Source: Ariolimax columbianus
Lineage: Eukaryota; Mollusca; Gastropoda; Stylommatophora; Arionidae
Assembly: GCA_036924085.1 (NCBI GenBank)
Contig: JAVGWX010000012.1
Location: 7,092,478 to 7,156,477 of the forward strand
Direction of reading: 5' to 3'
Length of the DNA stretch: 64,000 bases
The first letter of the stretch is position 1. Each line of letters opens with the position of its first letter. A program made the translations under genes and the position numbers. This document shows positions 22,701 to 31,924 of the stretch, in pieces. The notes under the pieces were generated by a model. The model was not told where the DNA came from, ran no database searches, and worked only from the letters and a program-made list of their open reading frames with translations.

Positions 22701-24134
22701 CATACATACATACATACCTACATACATACATACATACATACATACATACATACATACAAACATACATACATACATACATACATACATGTGTATATCTTTA
22801 AAAGCCATTACTGTTGTTCTTGTTTAGGCCTGTTTACTGCTTCATGTGGTAATTAGATTAACTAAGCCGCTTAAGCCTGATCCTACAGTAGTGACAGTAT
22901 ATCAACTGTACTGCCCTCAGTTCTGACAGCATGTTACTGTACTCAACCACTTTGTCTGTATGAAGTTGTAATGTGTACGTTTACAATTTTTTTGCTTACA
23001 AGGAACATCATCATCATCTTCTATCCATTTGTATCGTTAGACGTCGTGGGGAGGTATAGTTTTCTATTGTGTGCCATCTTTTTCGCCGATATCGTTGTCA
23101 TTCCGTGTTTCTTCAGTGTCTCACTGACACCATCTATCCATCTTTTACGTGGTCAGTCTCTTGCTCTCCACCCCTGATGTATTTTAGATACGAGCAGATG
23201 ATCACTCTGGCTGCATTCTTGTCATGCGTCTGTCTGATTACTTCGTTTCGTGCTCTGTCCTAATCTACACAAAAAGGAGATTAACAAATACTTGTCTAAC
23301 TACCGACCAATCACCCTTCTCCGACATTATACAACATTTTTACCAAATGCATCCTAGCAAGATTCAGACGAACATACAGTACACTAGATCACATAACAAC
23401 CTTTTGCAATGTGTCCATGAAGGCACGAGAGCACCAAACACCGCTGATACTCACATTCGTTGACTACAAAAAAGCATTTTACTCGGTTGAAACATAATTC
23501 GTCTGGAAAGCGCTGGGCGAGCAAGGAGTAGATCTCCACTACATAGAAAGCGATGGCTGAGCAAGGAGTAGATCTCCACTACATAGAAAGCGATGGGTGA
23601 GCAAGGAGTAGATCTCCACTACATAGAAATACTCAAGAAATGCTACGACGGATGCACAACCGCCATATGTCAATTCACTCAACCCATCACGGACGGCTCC
23701 AACTCGCTGGCGAGATTCACTAGACAAGCACAACATACACGACCCAGCAACAGCCATACTACTTTCCTAAGGGATGACACGCGCCGGCGACAAAAACGAC
23801 TGGGACCTGAGTTGATACTCGCTCAAGGATAATAACCCTTTACTAAGAACGGGGCGAACTAAGAATTCTGACAAGCCTTGTGACCCCGGCCTCATTTCGC
23901 ATTTCCAATAACATTGTTTTTCTTGGTTGACTCCATATCTTACAATGGTAGCAGAGAGTTACTTAAAATGTGGTTTAAAAAGTCATTCCTTGTTAATCTA
24001 TTCCAGGAAACAGTGCAGTCTTGCGACTTTCCAAAGGTGACCAAGTGAATGTTAAAAGTTTTAACGCGGGAGACTTATATGGCCAGCGTTCACAAGTATA
24101 CACGACGTTCACTGGATATCTGGTTGCATTGTAG
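13711..24134 (+). CDS. Gene A: small secreted C1q-domain-containing protein (four coding exons)
   Basis: Joining 13711-13774, 14574-14710, 18382-18511 and 24007-24134 gives an uninterrupted 152-residue protein. Intron phases agree at every junction (1, 0, 1). It has a signal peptide followed directly by one C1q globular domain and no collagen stalk. Domain landmarks are AFTAVL at the first strand, an N-x-G-x-x-Y (NHGGAYSKAT) segment, FTVPRNGLYVF, LELFQNG, NSAVLRLSKGDQVNV, and the C-terminal FTGYLVAL. Such C1q-only proteins are abundant in molluscs, where several act as secreted pattern-recognition lectins. Here the ligand is unknown. The introns are packed with minisatellites and transposon fragments. 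The acceptor of the third coding exon reads AA (see findings), so the gene may be damaged or may use an in-frame AG 72 bases further on. A paralogous last exon lies at 61108. Confidence 0.82.
14275..14430. repeat. 14-bp AT-rich tandem repeat
   Basis: About ten units of AATGCGATATTTCT with CGATATT core variants, ending about 140 bases before coding exon 2 of gene A. Confidence 0.85.
14574..14710 (+). CDS. Gene A coding exon 2 (N-terminal half of C1q domain)
   Basis: Acceptor CATCTAACAG ends at 14573 and donor GTAATG begins at 14711. It completes an Ala codon with the previous exon and encodes GQIAFTAVLRENKSV through FTVPR, the first strands of the C1q fold. It ends in phase 0. Confidence 0.85.
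14750..15329. other. Intron of gene A, no feature clearly seen
   Basis: Unique-looking DNA. A segment near 14891-14950 (GTGCATCCGACTTCGGCATA) recalls the 3' part of the SINE found at 16590 and 60618, but the match is too short to call an element. Confidence 0.4.
15330..15820. repeat. 40-44-bp minisatellite, about 11 units
   Basis: Units of GCAGTCGCTAGTCATCTAGC plus TTGGAGTATAGAGTGTATGTAATT. The last units shift to a shorter form with CCCACTGGTGTAGAGTTCCT. It lies in the intron of gene A. Confidence 0.9.
16013..16255. repeat. 46-bp minisatellite, about 5 units
   Basis: Units contain GATCAGTATGTTTCATCTCA, CCCTGATTACTCATTGCTCC and a short spacer. The array is in the same intron of gene A. Confidence 0.88.
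16590..16790 (-). mobile_element. SINE fragment with (GAA) tail, minus strand
   Basis: TTCTTCTTC followed by GTGTTCGTTCTCAATCTCC, then GTAGTCCGGAGAACGGAATG, GGCTGCGATATTTGCACCTT and CGGTCCGACACATCCG. The same ordered blocks occur at 60618-61056 (minus) and 48120-48300 (plus). Read on the minus strand, it ends in a GAA-repeat tail. It is truncated at its 5' end. Confidence 0.7.
16791..17478. other. Intron of gene A, unique-looking
   Basis: AT-rich sequence with no repeat, coding frame or RNA gene that I can support. Confidence 0.35.
17491..17631 (-). mobile_element. Very short 5'-truncated copy of the 18S-linked LINE family, with TSD
   Basis: Only the last 140 bases of the family, on the minus strand: a long TTC run (the GAA tail) followed by CGTACGCTGTCCGACGTCAA and the end of the ORF (a TTCGAAGAAAGCAGCTGTCA block). 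A 12-bp duplication CAATGCCATTCT flanks it at 17479-17490 and 17632-17643. The terminal sequence groups with the 1129 and 61662 copies. Confidence 0.85.
17700..17995. repeat. 37-38-bp minisatellite, about 8 units
   Basis: Units of GATGTTCGAAGGCTTGAGTC plus AACTGTAGGGTGCATGG with small indels. Intron of gene A. Confidence 0.9.
18382..18511 (+). CDS. Gene A coding exon 3 (middle of C1q domain); abnormal acceptor
   Basis: The frame NGLYVFHFHGLSQSGREFSL then ELFQNGKYVVSAAAVNVDD is exactly what a C1q domain needs between FTVPR (exon 2) and GNSAVLRL (exon 4), and the donor G|GTGAGG at 18512 is good. The bases just before AACGGA are CTGTAA, so the acceptor dinucleotide is AA, not AG. The next in-frame AG (ACTTTTCCAG, ending 18453) has a better pyrimidine tract and would delete 24 residues while keeping frame. 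Confidence 0.75.
18525..19080. repeat. 25-bp minisatellite, about 20 units
   Basis: Units of CTAATCTCGTCCAATCTCGT plus CTCAG, beginning about 15 bases after the donor of coding exon 3 of gene A and degenerating into CATCTCGTCTCAAC variants at the far end. Confidence 0.92.
19285..19600. repeat. 43-45-bp minisatellite, about 7 units
   Basis: Units of TCTCTATTCTAGTGACTAAG plus CCAGATTTCTAAATTTCTCCT with variants. Intron of gene A. Confidence 0.88.
19601..20085. other. Intron of gene A, degenerate edge of a minisatellite
   Basis: AT-rich DNA. From about 19870 it contains diverged AATCACAAAATCTTTCCT-like units that appear to be decayed members of the next array. No gene is seen. Confidence 0.5.
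20085..20728. repeat. 42-bp minisatellite, about 15 units, open in several frames
   Basis: Units of AATCACAAGATCTTACCTCC plus AAAAATTGGTTGTTTCAATGAA. The period is a multiple of three, so it gives long open frames (a 14-residue repeat NHKILPPKIGCFNQ in one frame). Codon-level selection is not visible, and frames differ only by unit variants. I treat the open frames as artefacts. Confidence 0.92.
20729..21655. other. Intron of gene A, AT-rich, no gene seen
   Basis: The open frame that leaves the 42-bp array runs on to about 21097 with a hydrophobic, Tyr/Phe-rich translation typical of AT-rich non-coding DNA. No start, splice site or domain supports it. Confidence 0.45.
21660..22560 (+). mobile_element. 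RTE-like RT fragment, decayed
   Basis: An RT core with RGVRSSCVLSPHLFSLYID (motif B region, about 21787) and LQFADAIVLIAQNE (motif C region, with FAD-Ala for FADD, about 21905). A C-terminal remnant follows, in which GKIAGKRDKERQRKKMLNSL can be read at about 22485. Several frameshifts and stops. The same C-terminal block recurs at 44000-44180. Confidence 0.72.
22629..22790. repeat. (CATA)n microsatellite
   Basis: ACATACATACATACGTACAT with CGTA and CCTA variants, about 40 units. A shorter CATACATACACGCACATAC stretch precedes the related block at 52370, so it marks the left edge of a duplicated segment. Confidence 0.93.
22800..23222 (-). mobile_element. RTE-like 3' end fragment (minus) within a duplicated block
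   Basis: The minus strand reads WMDGVSETLKKHG then KKMAHNRKLY, the usual end of RTE-like proteins. The whole stretch aligns with 52420-52840, including the non-coding part (CTGTACTGCCCTCAGTTCTG, CAGCA). It is one end of a duplicated segment that also carries the last C1q exon. Confidence 0.6.
23223..23880 (+). mobile_element. RTE-like RT fragment, internally deleted, with a 40-bp triplication
   Basis: It contains NYRPIT-like (about 23303) and TFVDYKKAF-like (about 23455) RT motifs. It then jumps to the RTE C-terminus (CAACTCGCTGGCGAGATTCA, ACACGACCCAGCAACAG), which is also found at 60150-60210. A 40-base unit GAGCAAGGAGTAGATCTCCA... is repeated three times at 23518-23628. Stops and frameshifts make it inactive. 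Confidence 0.72.
24007..24134 (+). CDS. Gene A last coding exon (C-terminal C1q strands)
   Basis: Acceptor TCTATTCCAG ends at 24006. It encodes GNSAVLRLSKGDQVNVKSFN through VYTTFTGYLVAL and a TAG stop. The S-A-V-L-x-L-x-x-G-D-x-V and F-x-G-x-L signatures are the most conserved part of C1q domains. Confidence 0.88.
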
Positions 24135-24344
24135 AACATCCCGGACGAGTTTCGTCCATAACAGGACTCCTATGATAAAAATAGAGATCTCTGTACAAGA
24201 AACACGATTTCATGTCTGAAAATGTGTCTCAGAATAACAGCCAGAGAATTAAAGTTCCTTCTCTGCGTGACAGCAGCTATTGAAGTGTTGTTTTCTGGTT
24301 GAGTTGTTGCTTTTGTCTTGGATATAATGTTGTTTAAATTAGTA

Positions 24345-24470
24345 TCTGAAATCTGATATTCAACTGACGAGAAGAGATAACATCTCGCAATCTGATATTC
24401 AACTGACGAGAAGAGATAACATCTCGCAATCTGATATTCAACTGACGAGAAGAGATAGCGACTCGCAATC
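24345..24470. repeat. 39-bp tandem triplication 3' of gene A
   Basis: Three units of GATATTCAACTGACGAGAAG plus AGATAACATCTCGCAATCT. The related 3' flank at 61236-61450 lacks this expansion. Confidence 0.88.
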
Positions 24471-24479
24471 AAAATTCCG

Positions 24480-24885
24480 GTAAGGTAAAAAAAGCAACAT
24501 ATTCAGACCACCCGGGCACCATAGTCCATCGGTATGACAATTTAAGACATTCAATAATAGACGGAGGACTAGACGGGTCGCCAGTCAACTGGAGAAAATC
24601 GGACATATTAGTCTACATTCTTTTAGGCAAATCCTCAACAACTGCTGGTAAAACGTTTAAGTAAGCCAATAGTAGATACAACGAGTGTGAAGAATTATGT
24701 TTCCGTCTACCGATACATACAGACCAAGAATCCCCACCTTCCCCTGCCTTTCTTAACTCCCAAAAATAATTTACCAGGGTCTGTGAGAGGAAAGGGGGAG
24801 GGGTGGGGGGGGGGAGGGGTTGGTCATTATTCGAAATTGTATCAATGACTGTATTTAAGAGATGTTAATGATGCTAGAAAAATTA
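24480..24885. other. Intergenic, no gene seen
   Basis: It includes a G-rich tract (GGGGGAGGGGTGGGGGGGGG near 24795) and otherwise unique DNA. Confidence 0.4.
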
Positions 24886-24889
24886 AATA

Positions 24890-25690
24890 TTTCAGACATC
24901 TTGGTTTTGATAACTCGTTCCTCAGCGTAGCTACGGGTCCCGACTTGGTCTCCAGCGGACCATGTCTTGGGACACGGAAGTTCAGTGCGTGGTAAGTGCT
25001 CCTCTAGAGGCATCTTGGATGTTGCAGCGAACAGCAAAGAAGTATGACCAACGCATTGGAGGTGTTACCCGCGGTCTCTTCTTATCTCGGGGGTACCACC
25101 CTGCTGTCTTTTGGCTCCACCGGACAACGTTTAGTCGAAACATGACTGCCCATACATGTTTTGTCTTGTCTTGGTTGAGTACCACATCCTTAACCAAGGA
25201 GGACCATCGTCTGTCCGAATTGTGGAGACCTTCCATACGTTGGTTCCGGAGAGTGATTCCGACCAAGAGTATCTTAAATTGAGCCTATATAACTCTCAAT
25301 GTAGCACATCGCATGAGAACTGTGGAATTGAAGAAGAGGCTTGAAGGTCTTGGTCATGGCAACCGTGCAGGATCGTGGTAATAGATGAGAAGGCTATCCA
25401 ACCCACGCGACGACGTCTTGTCAGTTTAGTTTCCAGGTTATTCTCCATGTTGAGAAGACATCCAAGATAAAAGTACTCGTTGACATCCTCTAATCGTACC
25501 TCGCCAAAGAAGACGACTGGATCACAAATTGCGAAGCGATTGCGCAACACTTTGGTGTTCGAGACTTTCATTTTCAGACTCGATGTCTTGCCCTCTCCAT
25601 GGAGTTGCTGTATCATTTGGTTGGTTTCGTACCATATATGCTATAGTTCTCTCAGCAAATAGCACATGGTCTGTATACTGATGGTACCTG
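24890..25690 (-). mobile_element. RTE-like RT fragment (minus)
   Basis: The minus strand reads VLFAERTIAYMV (after the YADD position, near 25650), then KMKVSNTKVLRNRFA, EDVNEYFYLGCLLNMENN, RRRRVGWIAFSSI, and further on MVGITLRNQRMEGLHNSDRR with a terminal PPMRWS block near 25055. The order matches the RT thumb and C-terminus of RTE-like elements. Frameshifts separate the blocks. A close relative of its middle part lies at 62289-62600. Confidence 0.75.
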
Positions 25691-26390
25691 TAGCTTGCTG
25701 GTTGTACACACTAATCCTCCATCCTCTCATGCACCATACTCCTTCTGTACTTGGTTTAATGTCAAAACTTTGCCACTTGTGGATTGCTGCTTGTGGATTG
25801 CTGATTGTGGATTGCTGATTGTGGATTGCTACCTCGTCTATTGCAGTGTCCTCATCTAACATTCGATCATTGAGTGATTTCACAATGCCATTCCTATCCA
25901 TCACTAACGTGCCATGATGGGAACTTGTAATGCCAAGATGTCAGCTCTCTCGTATCACTGAATTCCAATATGAGCAGGACAGTACCTCGATGTCAACCTA
26001 TGAAGATTTGAGGCTTAAACAGCTGCTATCCACTAGTGCCTCAGCCATCCCTTCTGTACCTTCTGAATAACGACTTACACGTCTGTTACGATGACTGCCC
26101 GTGTTATAGAAGTCTCAGATATCCATTACAGCGCTGACGTCACCGCATCTGTCTCCATTCTCATACTGGAGGTTGTTGACATGTATCCCATACTGCGCTA
26201 GGCAGTGACCTGTCCTCTCACTCTAGCCGAGAAGCCCCAGTCTGATGTCCGACTGCGCATCGTTGATCCGTCGGCGTATATGACGGCATCACTATCCTGA
26301 GTGTTCTCGACTTTCAGCTTTCACTTCGAGGTCTGCTCTCTCGTTGCCCCATTCTCCGCATTCCTTGCCTAAAGTTATGATGACTATCTG
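25690..26390 (-). mobile_element. RNase H domain fragment of an I/R1-group LINE (minus)
   Basis: On the minus strand the blocks DAVIYADGS (near 26290), a ME-x-x-A helix, AVIVTD (near 26100), and CPAHIGIQ (near 25970) appear in RNase H order. They are followed by MDRNGIVKSLNDRMLDED near 25890. Stops are scattered. A small GGATTGCTGATTGT tandem expansion at 25785-25835 interrupts the tail. Confidence 0.65.
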
Positions 26391-27497
26391 GTACTATATC
26401 ATTCTGTCAGCAGTGTTACCCAACAAGGTAAAAACATATACACATAATTATACAGGGGAAAAACAATGAAAAACATCAGGTTTTTATTAGCCTGAGCCAG
26501 ACGAGACAAATTGACATTGTGGTGATTTCAATGAAGTTATTCCATAAGCCCCTCAGCCATTTAAGAAGTCACAAGTAAAGAGACAATACCCACACTATTT
26601 CGCTGTTTATTTAAAATTATGTTCTCTAACTTCTGCCAACAATGAGCTATTACCTTGAATTCGTTTTATTCTAAAGAAGCAATTGAACCGTCGGAACGGA
26701 ATGGACATTTTCTAAGCAATGGAATCGTTGAGATGGAATGAACATTTTGTAACGAAACGCGCTAATTAAAGTTAATAACACCATTGCTTATGTCTAGGAT
26801 TGATAGTAAACGTTTGCAAGCCACAATCTAGTTGTTTGTATATTTTAAAATGTTCCAAATCAGAAGTATGAAGATCTCATTGTATAATACAGAATGGCAC
26901 ACATGATTACAAAATGCGTTAAGCTCCTTAATATTTGACAGCATATAATATTATCAACTATACGAGAGGTTATTAGTACTAACCGTGATATAAAGAAATC
27001 CAAGTAACTTAATTACTTATATTTAACTCAGCAATGGTACTACGTCTGAAAGGATTGATGAGATGGTAGCTAATGTCGAAAATCAACTGTGCTATCATCT
27101 GTAATCAACTGGATTTAACATTATAACTTGGTGAAAATACAGCATGTGACAATGTATCTTGTTCTTCGCACATGTACGTTTGGTAAGTAATGAACACGTC
27201 GTGGCGTAAATGTTGTTCCCAAACTTACCGACAGCAAAATCTAATGACTAGTCTATATGTTTAATCGTCGAGGAATTGTCTTAGGGCAAAAAACATTTCT
27301 TTTCTAATATCAAACATCTGCGAACAATGGAGCTCCTCGAATAGTTGGTAAAACTGGTGATTTGCTGGCAAACTTTAAAAATAGAAGCTCTCAGCTTTTT
27401 CACAAGCATTTGTGTCATTCGTGCGACGTGCTCAGTAGCAGAACAACTCCACAAACAAAATCTTGTCGCAATCAATAAATCGATGTCCGTAGTCGAC
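26391..27497. other. Intergenic, AT-rich, no gene seen
   Basis: No repeat, coding or RNA feature is supportable. It is one of the longest unique stretches in the window. Confidence 0.4.
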
Positions 27498-28222
27498 CTG
27501 TCCTTCTATATGGGCAGGTGCCCAGGTGCAGGCCACAGTTCTGGTATCAGCTGGATGTAGTCGGGAGAAGGGTTTCCTGCTTAGCGGGCTAGGCTTGAGC
27601 AGCTGACTACTGTGCTGCGTTGGGACAAGAGGTTACGACGGGTCGTTAACCGATGTCTGAATTCATCTTAATAGACTCAAACACTAAAGCAAAATAGAAG
27701 CGCAGCCTGTTAGGCACCATCCATGTTCTCTAAAAAAACCACCAAGCCATGACTGGGAATTGGGCCATCTCACAGTTAGCCGCTTCTTACGACATGCTCT
27801 CTGTGAGGCAGTGGTGCTATTCTTGTCCTTGTCATACACACATACACCGACATACCATGGCGTAGTAATTAGTGTTATTATTAAAATCATCAGGGTCTTT
27901 GTGTATGACAAAGACAAGAGAGCATGTCGTAAGAGGCGACTAACTGTGCGACATGTCTTAAGACCAACTAGAGTTAGGTGGTTTGTCTAGAGCAGCATAG
28001 ATGGCGCCTAACTGGCTGCGGGTCTGTTTTGCTCTAGTGTTTGAGTCTATTGATATGGACTCGAACATCGATTAAACACCATATGTGACACGTGTACTAA
28101 CGTAGCGGAGTAATAAGCTGCTCGAACCTAGCCCGATAAGCAGGAAACCCTCCTCCCAGCTATACCCAGCTCACACCAGAACTGGTAGATTGACAGGATC
28201 ACGCGCCCCTGTAGAAGTACAG
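27498..28222. repeat. Large imperfect inverted repeat (foldback), arms of about 350 bp
   Basis: The left arm holds TTTCCTGCTTAGCGGGCTAG (about 27569), CAATAGACTCAAACACTA-like and TTACGACATGCTCTCTGTGA. The right arm holds their complements in reverse order (ACAAAGACAAGAGAGCATGTCG, TAGTGTTTGAGTCTATTGAT, CTAGCCCGATAAGCAGGAAA). The loop is about 27845-27895. It could be two head-to-head copies of one short element or a foldback DNA transposon. No transposase is present. Confidence 0.82.
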
Positions 28223-29250
28223 GTCGACAAGGACGAACACTAAGATTATTTAAATCAAGTCACATTCTTTGAACGAAAGATAATGTCGCAAAAAGTGTAC
28301 GGACAATGGTGATCATTTTGATCCACTTCTCTTTTCCACAGAAGTAATGTGACTCTTCAATGACAATTTTTGGAATAAATTTTGGGCAATATTATATTAC
28401 CGTGTGATGTTTATTGATTAATAAAAAAAGAGCAACTCGCCATTGAAACTAAAGTGTTGCTGAACAATGAGGTCTATCTGTCGGATATATTTGACGCGTT
28501 AAATTAAGCCCGTCTTAATCGTAATGGAAGCGACATCAGTCTATCTTCAGTAGACTCGAAATCAAGATATCTTGGTGTTGATGTTTTCACAAGTGACGGA
28601 TGTCGTATGACATTATCAGATTTTCTACATCAGCCAGGGTATACGATTATGGTGGCCCTGAGCAGGACGTGTTTACCCGTGAAGCACTGGCGGCATGGTG
28701 AAATTCGGATAAATCACATGTAACCTTTTTGTTTTTATAATTAAAAAAATGTCCAATTAGAGGAGTCATGCAAACATGACAATTATTAAGATGATTTGTT
28801 GGTGCCCTCCCCACCATTAGGACTGCAAACACGAATTGAAATGTTCGTTTGAACCAGCATCAAAGATTCGTTGCATTGGATTTACAATACATGGGTTGTT
28901 CCAATAACAATCCTGGTCATCGATCTCACAACCAGAAAGAAAAGTTGTAAGCCTTCTGTATCGTCAGTGTTATAGGTTGCTTGTATGATAGCATACTCAT
29001 TAGTCCGTCAATAAAGCAATAAATAATGCGCAGTGTTCACACAATCACGATATATCTTGAACTGCACTCACATAATCCACAACACAATTTATAACAATAA
29101 GGAGATGTGGCTGCAATGACTGCTACAAACTGCGTCACCCAATAGACACTGAAAGCTATACATCCCGTAGAAAATCATGCACCGGAGCTAAAGAAAAAAG
29201 AACGAACTGGGTCAATTGTTCCGAGGAGATTACAATTTTTTAAAAATATT
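28223..29250. other. Intergenic, no gene seen
   Basis: Near 28545-28610 the plus strand can be read as SRYLGVDVFTSDG, a possible RT thumb scrap, but it is too short to support a call. The rest is unique AT-rich DNA. Confidence 0.4.
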
Positions 29251-29254
29251 ATGT

Positions 29255-29790
29255 GTTTGCCTCAATAGTTTCTACTGACGCAGGCGTGCTTACTCCACCC
29301 CAGACCGTAGTCAATCTGGGCGATATTAAGACTCATAAGCCAGTGCTTGGATGTATGTGTGCGTCTGCATTTACCTATCCTAGGTTTGTGCGCTCTTAGA
29401 AGCTCTCAAAGATGCAATGGAAGGGTCTCACCCTGATGGCGCGTGTGAAAGTTGTGCAAGAGTGTGGCTGTATGACAGAGTCAAATGAAACAGAGTGAGA
29501 TAAAGCCGGGAAGTTGTTGTTGTTGCTTAAATGTTTGCCTCACTAGTTTCTACTGGCGGAGGCGCGCCCATTCCACCCCAGATCGTAGTGCATTGGGCGA
29601 TATCAGTACGGATAAACCAGTGCTTGAATGTATGTGTGCATCTGTATGCTAGGATTATGAAGCTACCCCAACCAAAGTGCAATGGAACGGCCTCACCATG
29701 AAGGTGCGTGTACAAGTTGTGCAAGAGTGTGACTGTAGGACAGAGTCAAATGAAACAGAGTGAGGTGAGAATAGAGAGAAGGGGAAGAGT
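29255..29790. mobile_element. Two adjacent copies of a 250-bp dispersed element (SINE-like)
   Basis: The blocks TTTGCCTCACTAGTTTCTAC, TGGCGGAGGCGCGCCCATTC, CCAGTGCTTGGATGTATGTG, AAAGTGCAATGGAAGGG and GTGCAAGAGTGTG occur in order at 29255-29520, again at 29530-29790, and a third time at 36467-36720. Each is preceded by GTTGTTG-like sequence. No coding capacity. I infer a SINE but do not see a clear tRNA head. Confidence 0.7.
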
Positions 29791-29811
29791 TCTCCCCCCT
29801 GAGTATTATTG

Positions 29812-30145
29812 TGTGTAACTTGGTCTCACTTACAAAGACCATTACTGCGTGTAATGTGGTCTCACTTACAAAGACCATTACTGCGTGTAATGTGGTCTCA
29901 CTTACAAAGACCATTACTGCGTGTAAGGTGGTCTCACTTACAAAGACCATTACTGCGTGTAAGGTGGTCTCACTTACAAAGACCATTATTGCGTGTAAGG
30001 TGGTCTCACTTACAAAGACCATTACTGTTTGTAAGGTGGTCTCACTTACAAAGACCATTACTGTTTGTAAGGTGGTCTCACTTACAAAGACCATTACTGC
30101 GTGTAAGGTGGTCTCACTTACAAAGACCATTACTGTTTGTAAGGC
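29812..30145. repeat. 36-bp minisatellite with internal hairpin, about 9 units
   Basis: Units of GTAAGGTGGTCTCACTTACA plus AAGACCATTACTGCGT. Each carries the arms GGTCT and AGACC around a 9-base loop and a second GTAAG...CTTAC pair. Open on both strands because the period is a multiple of three (12-residue repeats). No gene is inferred. Confidence 0.93.
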
Positions 30146-30543
30146 TGTTTTATATGGCGCACAGTTTTTGTTTCACGTCTGTTTCGCGAAGCCATCTTTC
30201 TTCGGGAGCACGGAGCCCTGTAGTGAGCACGGAGCCCTGTAGTGTGCACACAACGATCATGGCATGTCTTCATGTGGACACCGAGTCTGTCCCAGTTCTT
30301 ATGTTGTTTTAAAGATGTCCCTTGAGTTTTTCTTTGCCTAGTTATCAGTACAAAGATACCGACTATATCTTCTCTAGTTAAATCATGGTGTATATCATAT
30401 TTTCCCCTGAAGCTGACTTTAATTATGATCTTGGCCTCATTATACGCGATACTCAGGACTCTTTGTAGAGAAGCTTCTCCACACTTTGAATTAACCGAAT
30501 GACCAACTTTGGGTGTTCTACTGAAAGCTACGGCATGAAGCAC
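30130..30543 (-). other. Unrecognised open frame of 137 codons
   Basis: Minus-strand frame with a mixed, not low-complexity composition (for example SLQRVLSIAYNEAKIIIKVS). Its C-terminal end enters the 36-bp minisatellite flank. No family is recognised, and no splice or promoter signals confirm it. It may be a transposon scrap or chance. Confidence 0.2.
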
Positions 30544-30890
30544 ATGCGCTGCTCACTCGATCATAATGATGAATTAGCGCTGCTAATATAACGAGGCATC
30601 AGTCAGGACTACTACCTTATAGGGGGACGCTTTCATCTTCGATCTAGATCTCTGTAGCGACCTGCAGAGCATCTGCTTGCACGCGGAAATTAATGAAGTA
30701 TGTTCCCGGTGTTAGTTCTTGAGTGTTTTGTCTCTGTTCATTAGTCTGTAAGAATCTATGAATTACATGCCATAGATTGCTTTGTTCTCTATTCCTTATT
30801 CTGTAAAAATATATGGATTACATGTCATCGATTGATTTGTCATCATATATGATCAGCTTCGACACATCACCCGTATCCATTTCCAATGTC
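30544..30890. other. Intergenic, no gene seen
   Basis: Unique DNA with a weak internal repetition around TGTAAGAATCTATGAATTAC (30747) and its relative at 30807. Confidence 0.35.
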
Positions 30891-30894
30891 AAAA

Positions 30895-31120
30895 TGCAAA
30901 ATTACACAAATCTCTAAATATAGAATTACACACATGTCTAAATGAAGAATCACACACATCTTGCAAAGAAGAATCACACAATTATTATAATCAATGAGAA
31001 CTAATCACACAAATATCATAATGAATGAAACTGAATCAAACAATTCTCATAATGAATGACAACAAATCACACACATCTCAAAATGAATGACAAAGAATCA
31101 CACAATTCTCACATTGTTGG
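30895..31120. repeat. About 31-bp minisatellite, 6-7 units
   Basis: Units of GAATCACACAATTCTCATAA plus TGAATGACAAA with variable length. Confidence 0.85.
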
Positions 31121-31726
31121 TCATATAATTGTTATATCGTAGTTATAGGGACTCTACTAAATATTCGACATTCGAATCTACAAATGTCGGCTCTAGATCT
31201 TTTGAATGGCAGAAAAAACCCAATGTCAAGTCCAAGTTAAACATACCTATCAATACCTCCTCCCCCCCCCCATACACCCCCTCCCCCTCACGTCTTCGCC
31301 AGTCTACCTGGAAACAGGCGGTGTCGTGCCCGTCTGGCTAAAGTAGCAGGGATAAACAATGTAACTCTAATAAGGGTGAACTCACTAGGGCATGACATTG
31401 CAGAACAGCTATGAGAACCCCTGTCCACCTTGTCAAGTGTGTCTAGGATGTTTGAAGAGCCACTGCAACTCACAAGCAAGAAACACTGTCAAGTGTTAAC
31501 GCAACTCATCACAAATATCTTTGAACGCTTACAACATGTCGCATACATTGGCATGTTTCGTAGATAACTCTTTCTATATTTAGTAACGCCCTTTCTGACT
31601 GATAACATATGTCTGAGCCACAATTAATCAGTTTATGTCATTATCTCTATGTCGACAATAATTAATAACAAGTAGGCAAGGCTATGATAGATCGAGATTC
31701 GGGCGATTTAAGATCGCTTGCAAGAA
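31121..31726. other. Upstream region of gene B, no separate gene seen
   Basis: Non-repetitive sequence with a C-rich run near 31261-31285. It presumably includes the regulatory DNA of gene B. Confidence 0.4.
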
Positions 31727-31733
31727 TATAAAG
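31727..31733 (+). promoter_or_regulatory. TATA box of gene B
   Basis: TATAAAG, about 30 bases before a likely start site (GGCAATCACAAG near 31755) and 114 bases before the ATG at 31841. The spacing to the ATG is consistent with a single leader-plus-signal exon. Confidence 0.55.
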
Positions 31734-31840
31734 TGGTTAATTTCTTGCTGGCAATCACAAGTTGTTCAGGTACTAGAAACAGACTGAGTCCTGCATCTCT
31801 AGGCGCCAACACCAGAACCAATAACTTCCAATTGTAAATC

Positions 31841-31924
31841 ATGCTGACCAAGATGAAGACCCTTCTTGCTGTATTCTCTGTGCTAGTAGCTGGATGGATG
31901 ACTGTGGAGCAAGTCAATGCTGGG
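31841..31924 (+). CDS. Gene B coding exon 1 (signal peptide)
   Basis: Encodes MLTKMKTLLAVFSVLVAGWM then TVEQVNAG, a standard signal peptide with likely cleavage after VNA. Ends in phase 0 at GGG|GTAAGA. Confidence 0.82.

Noticed and set aside
22629..22790. Open frames of Tyr-Ile-His-Thr repeats
   Set aside because: Translations of the (CATA)n microsatellite.
28545..28620. Reverse transcriptase fragment (SRYLGVDVFTSDG)
   Set aside because: A single 13-residue match in otherwise unrelated sequence is too weak to annotate.
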